A stretch of 64,000 nt of DNA, taken from Tribonema minus. Taxonomy: Eukaryota > Sar > Xanthophyceae > Tribonematales > Tribonemataceae. The position numbers were made by a program, and so were the translations under genes. This document shows positions 24,701-35,100 of this stretch, piece by piece; positions within the stretch are counted from its first letter, which is position 1; the number at the start of each line of letters is the position of its first letter. Under the pieces are notes generated by a model. That model made no database searches, was not told the origin of the DNA, and saw nothing but the letters and a program-made list of their open reading frames with translations. Location of the stretch: assembly GCA_017506865.1 (NCBI GenBank), contig JAFCMP010000132.1, positions 124,001 through 188,000 on the forward strand. The letters run 5' to 3'.

Positions 24701-27363
24701 TGCGGAAATGCAGAGAGTGATACTGTATCAAGCGACGAGTTGATGGTCGTGAAAGGCCGCGGATCTGCATGGCACTGCGGTACATAGGGGGGAGGAGGAA
24801 GGGGGGGGGGGGGGGGGGGTTGGGGGAAGCCTGGGGAGATCGGGGGGGGGGGGAGAAGGGTGGACTGAACGACATGCGATGCGCTTCACGTACCGATGCA
24901 GCTGCTACGTTAGCTCTTGCGCAAGAATGACGCAGCATAATAACATGATACATCAAGGGCGCCAGCCCTGTCACCGCCAGTGTATCGATCTACCATTGCA
25001 AAACCACATCCAGCAATTAAATACGCCTTCAAGTCCGTGATCGTACGCAAACAGGTGCGCGCCTTCGCCAGCCCGCTTCACTGTTCCGGTTCCTACACCC
25101 ACCATACAACTCAGGCTCTGTTGATTATACTACTACATCAACAAGTCAGCAGGCCACGCACCTTCGACAGCGGGGCTGACAGCGTTGTCGTCGTCATCGT
25201 GCGGGCCGTTCTGTATCTGGCTGCCACGTACACGACCTGTCTTCGGTACTCTACATGCTAGTATCAACATGCGTCTCAGACTTCACTGTGTTGTCCACAC
25301 TATTGTCATCAATGAGTCAGCAGGTCATGCACCTTCAGCGGCGGGGCTGACAGCCTTGTCGTCGTCGTCGTGCGGGCCGTTTTGTATCTGGCCGCCGCCG
25401 TACGCGCCGGCGTAGGCCTCGCCGTAGCTGCCGATGACGGAGTCGCAGCGCGCCTTGGGCGGATTGCCGCCGCGCACGCAGCGGTTGCACAGCGCGCACA
25501 CGCGCAGGTCCATCTTCTGCTTCCTGTTGCGTTCATGCGGGAAGGGGAGGGGGGGGTCAAAGAGGAGAGAGGGCACAGTGTGAGAAGGTGGGGGGGGGGG
25601 GGGGGGGGGGTAGCTTGGAGTGCTGAGGTCAATGAAGGGGGGGGGGGGGGGGCATGCACGCATTGTAGCATGTACAGGAGCTCCGCCGGATTGAGAGCTC
25701 GCATCAGCTTCCGGCACTGCTCTTGCGCAGGAGGCGAAGCAACACTCAGTGCGCAGGAGGCGGCGTGGCGCGGGGGCGCAACTCCTGCTCCACCAATAAT
25801 GACAGCGGTGCGGCAAGCACGAGGAACTGTGAATGGTCGACCCTGCTGCAGGCTGGCGGGCGCGAAGTGGTGCTCAAGTGACGTACATGACTTAAAAATT
25901 GTCAGGACAAGTGGCTGACAATGTAGAGTTGTGTGTAAAAGCCACACAGAGCGCACATGCAGATCATAGTTTGCACCCCGCAGCATTGTCACAAGCACAG
26001 AAATGTTGCAAATTTCGCACTCACTGTGCGAACGGGGAATCAGCAGATGCAGCATTGGGTAGGTGGACATGACACGTTTGCATGCGTGCTTCCTGCCTTT
26101 ACGCTCCGGTGATTGGCAAATCTTTGCCACCAAGACTGACGGCAGACGCAGCAGAGCGAGTGTAGATTGACGGTGTGCTGTCGCCTTACGCTCCAACGTA
26201 CAATGTGACTGACAATCACAGGAATGATGGTGAACCGAGTGCTGACAAAGAATGCAGTCGTCATGTGTCTGCAACGACACGATCCTCACTGCAAGGATGA
26301 CCGTGTCGCTGGCGGTGCCAGATGATGGATTAGGGGCTCAATGCAGCAAGCGGGTGGCCTTCACACTCAGTACAGTGGGTACTACAGAAAAATTATCTAA
26401 CCTACCAACAACCGTCAAAATGCACATGCAATTGCAAGTTGCAGTTGAAAGGGCACTTTTGAATCGAGGGCCTGCTGATCATGGAGTAGTGCCAAAAAGC
26501 ATTGCACAGTGCACTGCTGGCTTACAAGAACTGATCAAACTGACAACATGTGCAGAATGCTCTGGTTTGAGCGAACTTCAACTGAAGATCCAAACTTGAC
26601 CCAGGTTGCACTTGCAGGAATCTTTCTACACGTGAGACTATCAATGCAGCAGTAGCCGAGCCTGAACAGGCAACACCCATTGTGGAGCTAGTAGATTCCT
26701 TTTCCGGCAATGCGAGTACACAGCGCATTCGCTTCAAGCGCTCGCGTGTGTCGCTGGAATCTTCCAAAGATTTGAAATACATGACGCACGATCTAATTGA
26801 CATCGCGCTGCAGTAATACTCAACGTCACGTTGGCTTACCTGTACTGGTCGTCTAAAGCAGGAGGGCCCAAGCAGCTGCCGCCTAGCTTCTTGTCGGACG
26901 CCGCGTCCTCGAGGCACTTGGCAACGGATCGCACGTCAGGGTCCTGAGCGTGCATCATGAACTCTCCCACCACCTTGTTGCAGTAGGTCTGGACGCACAT
27001 CTCCACCTCGCGGTCCTTGCCATCCGTGCCATCATAGTGCCTGTGCTTGTGCTTGTGGGTGCCTGTAGTTGCAGTGCCATCGGCATCATCCAGGGCAGCA
27101 GCTTCCTGCAGAGTCATGTACTGCATGTTGCGGGCGGCGGGCTGGGGTCGCGCAGAGAACACAGTGGCGCATGCTACGAGGAGAGCAACTGCACCAGCTG
27201 CGGCTGCAACCTTGTAGTGCTTGCGCGACCGGAGGGAGGGCCGGTGCAGCTCGAAGTCCTCGTGCACCTCAATGGGCACCGAACCATAGTTGGAAGTGTG
27301 TGCTCCAGCAGAGCCGGCGGGGCTGCCCGCCAGCCCAGCCTCGGTGTCATCTATGGTCCCCAT
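15718..27363 (-). CDS. Giant repetitive Tyr/Asp/His-rich type II membrane or secreted protein
   Basis: Nine exons: 27363-26840, 25523-25333, 24420-23590, 22789-22370, 21773-21363, 20743-20339, 19700-19296, 18688-18275, 17336-15718. All junctions are frame-consistent, giving about 1739 residues. Residues 1-50 are cytosolic-like, 52-70 form one hydrophobic helix (KVAAAAGAVALLVACATVFS) with RSRKHYK before it, so a signal anchor with the rest luminal or outside. A His/Lys tract (HKHKHRHY) and eight Cys (among them CVQTYC and CALCNRC) come next. Exons 3-9 carry repeats: a block with HHHH and TEDHPAHDD, then ESGDDWAKKYAGPYYNGG, SGDAYAKQYAGAYYPQGG and DDYAAKQYDINQHYRHQY. Exon 9 adds degenerate copies, CWTIWWC, and a Pro/Glu/Asp-rich tail. 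I do not recognise the family. Wall, adhesive or metal/mineral-binding roles are guesses from composition. Confidence 0.85.
17337..22789 (-). repeat. Array of about 1.02-kb tandem units, one exon per unit
   Basis: Exons 4-8 of the repetitive-protein gene start at 22789, 21773, 20743, 19700 and 18688, that is every 1012-1043 bp. The similarity is not limited to exons: intron blocks just 5' of each donor on the + strand map (for example 19100-19290, 20130-20335, 21140-21360, 22150-22368) share phrases such as CTGCCTGCACTGGATGGACA, CAAAGACTGTGGGTG and GCAAGCCGCA. The whole exon-plus-intron unit was therefore copied. Exon 9 begins 1352 bp after exon 8 and carries a diverged module. Confidence 0.85.
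25141..25226 (-). repeat. Partial copy of exon 2 of the repetitive-protein gene, with its donor
   Basis: About 85 bp match 25312-25396, the 3' end of exon 2 plus the start of intron 2, with few differences. The copy keeps the coding phrase for QIQNGPHDDD, then AVSPAVE, and a GTGCGT donor. It lies 171 bp downstream on the transcript. No acceptor that keeps both phases is visible, so it is probably a fossil exon end rather than a used exon. Confidence 0.7.
26586..26816 (+). other. Possible + strand exon nested in intron 1 of the repetitive-protein gene
   Basis: An open + frame ends at TAA 26814-26816 and reads through PIVELVDSFSGNAST and KRSRVSLESSKDLKYMTHDL. A plausible acceptor (CTTGCAG) ends at 26617. 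No start codon, upstream exon or family is recognised. It may be chance. Confidence 0.15.
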
Positions 27364-28758
27364 TGCGTAGCAGCAGAGCAAGAGGGGGTGCCTCTCGTGT
27401 CTGCTTTTTGGCGATGCGCGTGGAGAAGCCAACTTCACTTGGGGAGCGTTCCGAGTTTCGGACTTGTCTCTCAGGACCCTGGGCCATCAGTTTGAGAGGG
27501 TTGCAACTGCACTGCACACGTTTCACCAAGAGAATGGCAGTTCTGTGTGGCTGAGATCAACAGGTGTAGCAACGCAATCTGACGCGCATGGGCAACATTG
27601 GGGACGCGCTGCTGCTGCAACCAAGTACTAACTAAGGAAAGCACCCTTCAGGCTGGGGGTACTGAGCGATGCGGCAGCACTGTGTAGGAGTGTCTGAGGC
27701 TCTGAGGAACGTTGCAACACAGCATTAGCATGTAGAAAGTGACCATGTGCGCATAGTCGTAGGTGGTGCACAGCATGAGCATGTTGATGGTGAGGCATGT
27801 GTGTACAATTGTAGGTGGTGGTAACACAAAAGAATACTGAACAGGTCGCAGGACATCAAGATCAGTCACCGTCTTCAAGCATGCATGAGGAGGATGCCCC
27901 CATCGCGATGCACACGTGCAGAATTGAACCACGCATGATGCTGACAGGAGGCGTAGTATATGCCAGTATGTTATTTGTCATTGACTACGATAGAATGAGA
28001 ATGGATTCACGCCATGCCTGCGCAGTCACCGTCTGAATGAGCACAAAGCTCAGCAGGCTGTCGCACAGACTTCACAACATGTAGCACTTCAAGGTACTGG
28101 AATGTGCTTGCCGCAACAGCAGACTGCACATGACCGTTGGACGGCCAGCATACCCCCATCCATCACTGTAGGGTGCGGGAACACACAATAGGGGGCTTCT
28201 TCCCCCTCCCCCTCCCCGTCGCCCCCCCCGACAACGCACATGCCGCCCAGGGGCATGACTCGTTGATTAAGCATTACACTCATACCAGATTGAGCCGTCC
28301 AACATCATTGGAGCAGCTATTGGGCACAGCGGTGTGGCCTGCCTGAGCCCACTGGCAGTGTTCTGACCACTGCAACTTCAAACTTTCCGCGCTCGCCTTG
28401 TTCAGCTTGCGCTGCTGCTGCTGCCGCGCCTAGCCGTGTGATTGCGTCAGCTCCTGTGGCGCAGCCGCATTTGGTATGAGTGACGCGACATTCACTGTTG
28501 GGAGGTCACCGCAGCTGCTCTGCAGCGGTGCTGAGCAGAATCGCTATCGCCGGTGGGCCCGCAGCAGCCCCACAGCTCAGTATTGCAGCGGCAACACATG
28601 TAGCCGTCATTGTGGTCGCCGCTGCCAGCTGCCGCTGCTGCTGCCGCTGTTGCCGCTGCCGCCGCCGGGTTTCACAGCCGGCAGCGCTGCTGCTGCTGCC
28701 GCTGCTGCCGCAGTTGCGCACATCTCTGCTGCCGCTGCCGCCGCGGCACGGCCGCGCC
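27364..28758. other. Intergenic, no gene recognised
   Basis: 5' flank of the repetitive-protein gene and 3' flank of the ankyrin gene. GCTGCCGCTGCTGC-type triplet runs at 28620-28745 lie just 3' of the ankyrin stop. Small ORFs here show no family likeness. Confidence 0.4.
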
Positions 28759-30584
28759 TCACATCATCGGCGGCGGCCGCTTGAGCTCGTTGATCATGGC
28801 GCATATCGCCCGCCGCGTTGACGGCGGCACGGTGAAGGAGAAGATGCTGTCGATGCCGACGGTGCGGCCCTGCGGGTCCTGCACGTGGGGCGACGCTCCC
28901 TTCTTCAACAGCAGCTCCACAATTTCCACGTTGCCTGCGGGGCGCAGCGGCGGCGCGAAATGAGGTGTCATGTGTGGGTGTGCAATCCTGGCAGGTGCTG
29001 CGGCGATCGCCGTACACGTGACTGTGCTGACAGCAACTGATGTGAAGCGATGCGCCTTGCTGTGGCGCCAGCCCAACTGCAGTTGCACTGCTTGCAACAG
29101 ATGTTAAACGGCCGAAATGCGACATGTCAATAACCCAGAAACACGGATGCGCTCACAACCACCCTGTCGGCTGAATGACCGAGCGCCACTTCGAGTTGAA
29201 AGGCAGCGGAGCTTTCATAGGCTGCAGCAACATGCACTATCACTCAGATGCGACAATGGCTCGACGGCACCAGATGCCGAGCGACGCCGCTCTTCGCAGC
29301 GACCAGCAGCGTCGCGCAGCGCAGCACGCGGTGCATCACGACTCTCCTCGCGACCTCAACACCGCAACCACACACCCTCTAGCTGACTTCAACATCAGCA
29401 GCACAACCGCACCCTCAGAGCTGAATTCAACATCAGCAGCGCAACAACACAACCACTGGCAGACAATAACTTCAGGACGACTTTCAGATCGGCAGCCCCC
29501 CCCCCCCCCCCCCCCCCGCGCGCCGCTCACCGCGCTCCTGCGCATAGTGCAGCGCCGTCCAGCCGTCGAGGTGCGAGACGGCGTTGGTGTCGGCGCTCGC
29601 GTCCACGAGCGCGCGCGCGACCGACAGGTCGCCGCGCCGCGCCGCGTGGTGCAGCGCCGTCATGCCGTCCTCCTGGCGCGCATTCGCGTACGCGCCGCCG
29701 GCCAGCAGCAGCATCACCACCTGGCGCACGGGCGCGCGGGGGGGCGCGGCGCGGAACCGTTTTTACGTGGCGTTGTGGGACTGTAGGAGCGCGTGTCTCC
29801 TAGGGATTTGGGTTGGTATGCGTGCGCGTGCGCGGACGGCGCATGTGGCTTTTTGACTGCGGCTGCAGGAGCATGTGTCCCCTCCTGGGCTCTGCGGTTG
29901 CATGCGCGCACCATGACGGTCATGAGATTGTGACGGCGCCGGCGGTCGCGCGCAGGCGCAGGCGCCGCGCCGGGTTATCGCCTCGCCCTAGCTCTAAGCT
30001 GAGCAGGGGGGAGAGGATCCAAGACCCAGGTGGAACAGCACTGCTGGAGCTAGCTGGCCACATAGATGAAATCCTGAGCTGTTGGCTGCTTTTCATCTGC
30101 TGCGTGCAAGGCACACCATCGGCACAAGCAATCATCGCTGTCCGCGCTCCTAAACGAAATTGTTTGTCCCTGAGGTCAAGTTCAACATTGCTGCTGCGCG
30201 ATGTTTTCATGCACACACACAACCGCACAGGTGTGGGCTTCAGAGCTGAACCGTTTCTGAACAAATTATGATGGGTACGGGTACCTCACGAGCAAAACGA
30301 CAGTTTCCATGAACTGGTTCCATATCCTCACTCACCTCCGCATTTCCTCTTGCGCACGCATAATGCAGCGGCGTGACTAGATGCCTATTTTGCGCATTGG
30401 CATTGGCCCCTGCCTGCAGCAGAAAGTTCACCACAGCTGCGTGCCCCTCGAGCGCTGCAGGGTGCAACGGTGTGTTGTCGTCACAATCCCTGGTATCCAC
30501 TCCCATCGTCTGCAGCACCACCTGCAGCTCCTGCAGCTTGCCATCAGAGGCCAGCTTGTGAGGCTGGGGTCCCGTGTCGTCCAT
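28759..30584 (-). CDS. Small ankyrin-repeat protein
   Basis: Exons 30584-30336, 29720-29531 and 28934-28759 join in phase to 204 residues; ATG 30584 is the first ATG in its frame. Ankyrin repeats begin with DDNTPLHPAALEGHAAVVNF (from about residue 35), VTPLHYACARGNAE (continued in exon 2 by VVMLLLAGGAYANA), GMTALHHAARRGDLSVARAL and GWTALHYAQERG (continued in exon 3 by NVEIVELLLKKGASPH). Both introns fall inside repeats, and the rebuilt repeats fit the consensus across the junctions, which supports the model. The C-terminus (about 30 residues, ending RPPPMM) is not a repeat. Ankyrin repeats bind other proteins; no catalytic domain is present, so it is probably an adaptor. Partners are unknown. 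Confidence 0.85.
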
Positions 30585-32104
30585 GGCTCCAGCTGGACGC
30601 AACTGCCTCTCAGCCCAAATTAAACTTCAACTTCATTGAGATCATCCCCGACGACAGTTCCAAGGAACCTGCGCGCTCGATCTACGCGCACTCATGTCAC
30701 TGGTGAGCCAACTATGATAACTGCGGGGCCTGCAATGGAGCAATTGCCATGATCCAAGACAACGCTGGTGCCGTGACGGATGCGACATCGCTCGGCGCTC
30801 CCCCTTGCCTTGTTAAACGGCTGTTGTTCATCCCTTGCGCGACTTTGAGCGACCATGACCATCGCGCGTGTGGGGTCGCCCTTCGGCATCTCCCATCCCG
30901 TCTGTCTTCAGTAGGTAATTCGCGACCAGCAGGCCTATGAGTGCTGCAGCTCGAGTGAAACCCTGATGCTGAGATCTCGTGCACACGCTTTGAGTCCCCC
31001 ATGGTTCACACAAAACTCTGTCGAGCCTGCGACAAGCAAAGCCCCAAGATTCAAAAGGCACTGCATAGGCGAGCTTGAAAAAACTCAGCTCAAGGGCAGG
31101 ATGGATTGTCCCACTGCACCTGCACCATGGCGAATAAACAAGCGCAACGGTGGCGCGGCCCTCCAAGACGCCACATGATACTGCACGCTGCAAATGCCAG
31201 GCCACCATCGACAGCACAAAGCGACGAACAAAACACCACCACACACGCCTTTGTTGGCGCTGCGTCATTATTTCCATGCCCCAATGCATGTACGAGGCAC
31301 GCATGCACCATGGCGCCGCATGCTGGCGCAGCCCATCCCCCCTCGCCGCCTGGTGCACTGGCATCGGCCACGCCTCTGTGCACGCGACATGCAGCGAGGC
31401 GCAGCCTGCTGTGTGAGTGCGCACGTGCGGTGCTTCGGCCCCTGGCGACGCGGCCGACCTCAGCGCTCAGCACAGGGGGGGGGGGGGGGGGGCGCTCGGG
31501 CGTTGCTGTAATGAGTAGGTACGCCGTAGCGAGGCCTGCGTCAGCACTCGGTGGAAGCGGGGCTGCCGACGTCCCCGCAGTGCTCAGGTTACGGGACGCC
31601 TGTGCTCTACAATTCGGGTTGACGCGTGTGCTCCGCATGCGAAGTGCGCCCAGCGGCTGCCTGACACTGCCGAAAGCATTGCGTCACTGATAGCCCGTTA
31701 GCGCCTGCAGCGTCAGCGCGACGGACTGGCGGTGGTCGTGGTTGTGCACGTGCGGCGGCAGAAGCCGCTGCTGCGCCCGCTGCTGGGTTGGCGGGGCGGT
31801 CCCTGGCGGCTGGCTGACGCGGCAGCAGCCGCGACGACTGATGCCGCAAAGTCTGCAGCACAGCAATGGCCAGCAGCAATGCGTTGCTAGCCGGCAGCGG
31901 CGATGCGCACCCCGACAGCAGCGCAGCACCAGCGATGCCGGCACCAGCAGTGGCCTCTTGCAGCCACAAAGCGATAGCGTGCTGGGTTTACATAGCAGCA
32001 CCTTCACGGCTGGTGCAGGGGCGGCGGCGGTGACAGCGGCAGCAGCAGCGGCGGCGGCAGCAGCGGCAATGGCGGTGGCGGCGGCAGCAGCGGCGGCAGC
32101 GGCG
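30585..32104. other. Region between the ankyrin and PDZ-Tubby genes; possible small - strand gene
   Basis: It holds long, weakly gene-like - strand frames. One begins at an ATG near 31638 with a mitochondrial-presequence look (NCRAQASRNLSTAG). Another ends at a stop at 30828 after a hydrophobic segment (TRAAALIGLLVANYLLK) and a charged tail. They could be first and last exons of a small membrane protein, but I cannot join them with confidence. A G-run lies at 31477-31492 and a GCA-rich run at 32040-32105. Confidence 0.25.
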
Positions 32105-35100
32105 TCACGTCACGACGCGCTTCTGCGCGAACGTGCTGCAGCACACGGCGAGCGCGACGATCGGCGGCAGCGGGTGGCGGAAGTCGACGGAGAAGCGCGC
32201 CTTGGACATCTTGCCGTGGCGCAGCAGCACCGCGCCGTCGCCGAACTCGGTCTCCATGGCGAGGTTGCCGCGCTCGGGCGCGCCCAGGAAGTTCTTCTTG
32301 GAGGGGATGCGCACGCGCCCGTTGAAGTTGAGGACCCACGCCTCGAGCGCCGGGTTCCACGACGGGCGCTTCGTCTCCAGGACCATAATGTCGGAGGCCT
32401 CGTCGGAGCCGACGCAGCCGTACGCGGCGTCGTCATCGTCGTCGCCGCCGCGGCCGCCGCCGCCGCCGTCGTCGGAGAACACCTGCGCGTGCCATGTGTC
32501 GGCCGCAACGTCATGCAGGTATTTGAGTTGCACGTGATGAAGTGAGTGCGCAGGAACAGAAGACACAGCTACTGAAGGAACGGAAGGCACGGCTGCTGCT
32601 GCCGCTGCTGTCGTGGTGGCGACGGAGCCGTAGGCATCGCCGTCGTCGTCGTTGCCGCGGCCGCTGCCGCCGCCGTCGTCGGAGAACACCTGCGCGCGCC
32701 GCGGGTCGGCCGCAGCGTCATGTAGGTGTTTGAGTTACACGTGATGAAGTGAGTGCGAAGGAACAGAAGGCACAGCTGCTGCCGCTGCTGTCGTGGTGGC
32801 AAAGTGCACGGGCTTAATGGAGCGATGGGCGCACTGGCGAGCATTGATGAATTGGACTGCTGCTGCTGTCATGGTGGCGAAGTGCGTGCGCGCCATGGCA
32901 CAATGATCGCGCTGGCGAGCATCGATGAATTGAGAACGCATCGTCGGTGTCACAACGGCCGCCGCTGCCGTCGGAAAACACCTGCGCGTGCATCAGTCGC
33001 GTCGCGAGGCGACGCAATATGACAGTGTTGAGGCATCTTGAGCTGCAGCGCCACTGATACAGACGACGCTGCGGTCGCTGCCCCCATCCCCTTGCCCTCT
33101 GCTCCAAAGCCAAACCCGCATCTACCCCCCCCCCCCGACCGCGCCGCCGCGCACCTGGCTCCACATCTGCTTGATGGACCGCATCGGCGACTGCATCGAG
33201 ACCTCCAACCCGCGCCGCCGCTTCAGCGCCTCCCAGCGCTTGATGATGCCACCCTCCGCTGCCGCCGCTGCCGCCGGCCGCCGCGCGCTGCTGCTGCCGC
33301 CGCCGTCGCCGCCCGTGCGCGGCCGCCGCAGCAGCAGCCTGAAGAAGTTGGGCACGCGGCCGAGCACGTTGACGTCGTACACGACGGCGCACACCTCGTA
33401 CTTGCCGGCGCGCTCGCTGGCGTCGACGGCCGCGGCGTCGCGCGCGTCGACGCCTGCGGGGGGATGAGGGGGGGTGGGGATGAGGTCTGGCGACAATGAC
33501 TCTTGAGCGCCGCATTTGCGAAATAACGTCTGGGAGGATTTTGATGCAGGAGGGCATGCCTGATACGGTCATAGCAAGTCAGGCTGTGGGGTGCCTGCCA
33601 TCGGCAGGCAGCGCCGCAGCTCGCTGCATAATCACCGTGCTCAGGCTGTACACATTGCAGCTACCGCAGTTCCCCAGTAAATGACCTGCTCATTGAGTCC
33701 TTGTCAGCGGAGGAACACAAGAGTCCGGCGCAAGCGGGCACATACACTACTTGATTCCAACCAGCCAGCACAAACACTATTCTTGGCAGGCTTTCACGCT
33801 CTCCACGAGCACAGACGCGCGCGCTTTTGAGGACATCATGACGGCGACTCACGGAAGTCCATGAGCCTGAACTCGGTGCCGAGGAAGTTGGGCACCATGC
33901 AGCCGAGGTAGCTGGCGCTGTCCTGCGCCGTGGTGATGTCCTTCAGCATGCGCAGGTGCGAGTCCTGCTGCGTGTGGAAGATCTGCGGCAGCGGCGGCGG
34001 CAGCGGCAGCGTAGAGCGCGCATGGAGGGAAGGAGGAGGAACCATGAAGATTGATGTACCCACGCCACCCACAGCATTGCTGCCTCGACGTGCTGCAGCG
34101 TCCTGCGTTGCGCATGTGAAAGATCTGCTGCTGCTGCTGCGGCGGCGGCGGCCAAGATTGCGCTGCGGGAAGGGAGGTAACATCAAGGTGTTCACGGCGC
34201 CACCAATGTCGCGCACAGTACGCAAGCAGTCGCCTCGTGATGAACCCTGCTGCCTCAACATGCCAAGTGCACTTTACGCTGCACGCCGGCGGAGCCACCG
34301 TGACATCGCCACTACTTGAACTCTGGAAGCGGTTGTTGCCCCGCCCCTCCCCCCCCCCCCCCTTTCATGTCCAACGCACACAAGAGCAGCCAAAGTTGAA
34401 GTTGCGACGCGGTGGCAGCGGCGACGGCGGCGCTTACTATCAGGCCGTTGCCGTCCGCCTCTAAAAGCAAGCACAAGCCGCAGAACCATGCCCCCCATGC
34501 ATGCCCTAGTGCGAGAGAGCCGCACAACACGCAAAGCGCACTACGTACGCTCGCCGCGCGGCGTGCGAAGCGCCGTGGCGGCAGCGACGGCGGCGCACAC
34601 CATCGGGCCGGTGCCGTCCGCCTGCATGCTGCAAATCAGCAGCGAATGCAGCACTACCGCCCATGTGCGAGAGAGCCACACACGCGCGAAGGCGCACTAC
34701 GCTCGCCGCACAGCGTGCAAAGCCGCAACTGCAACTCTGGAAGTGCTCATCGCGCCCCCGCCCCCCCACGTCCATGCCTGCAGCACACACAAGACTGAGC
34801 TGTTGGAGTTAAAGTTGCAACGCGACGGCAGCGACGGCGGCGGCGCGCACCATCGGGCCGGTGCCGTCCGACTCTAGGAGCAAGCACAAGCCACAGCGCC
34901 ACCCCCCTCCCATGCATGCCCTTACGCGATACAACCACACGCGCGAAGGCGTACTACGCTCGCCGCACGGCGTACATAGCTTCTCTTAACTTTATGATAT
35001 ACTCAGAAACAGCACAATCGAAGCAATGAAGAAGAACTCAAGTCCACTGTTCACAGGACTCCTGTCTTGTTTGTAGCGCAGCGCGGCGGCGGCGGCGGCA

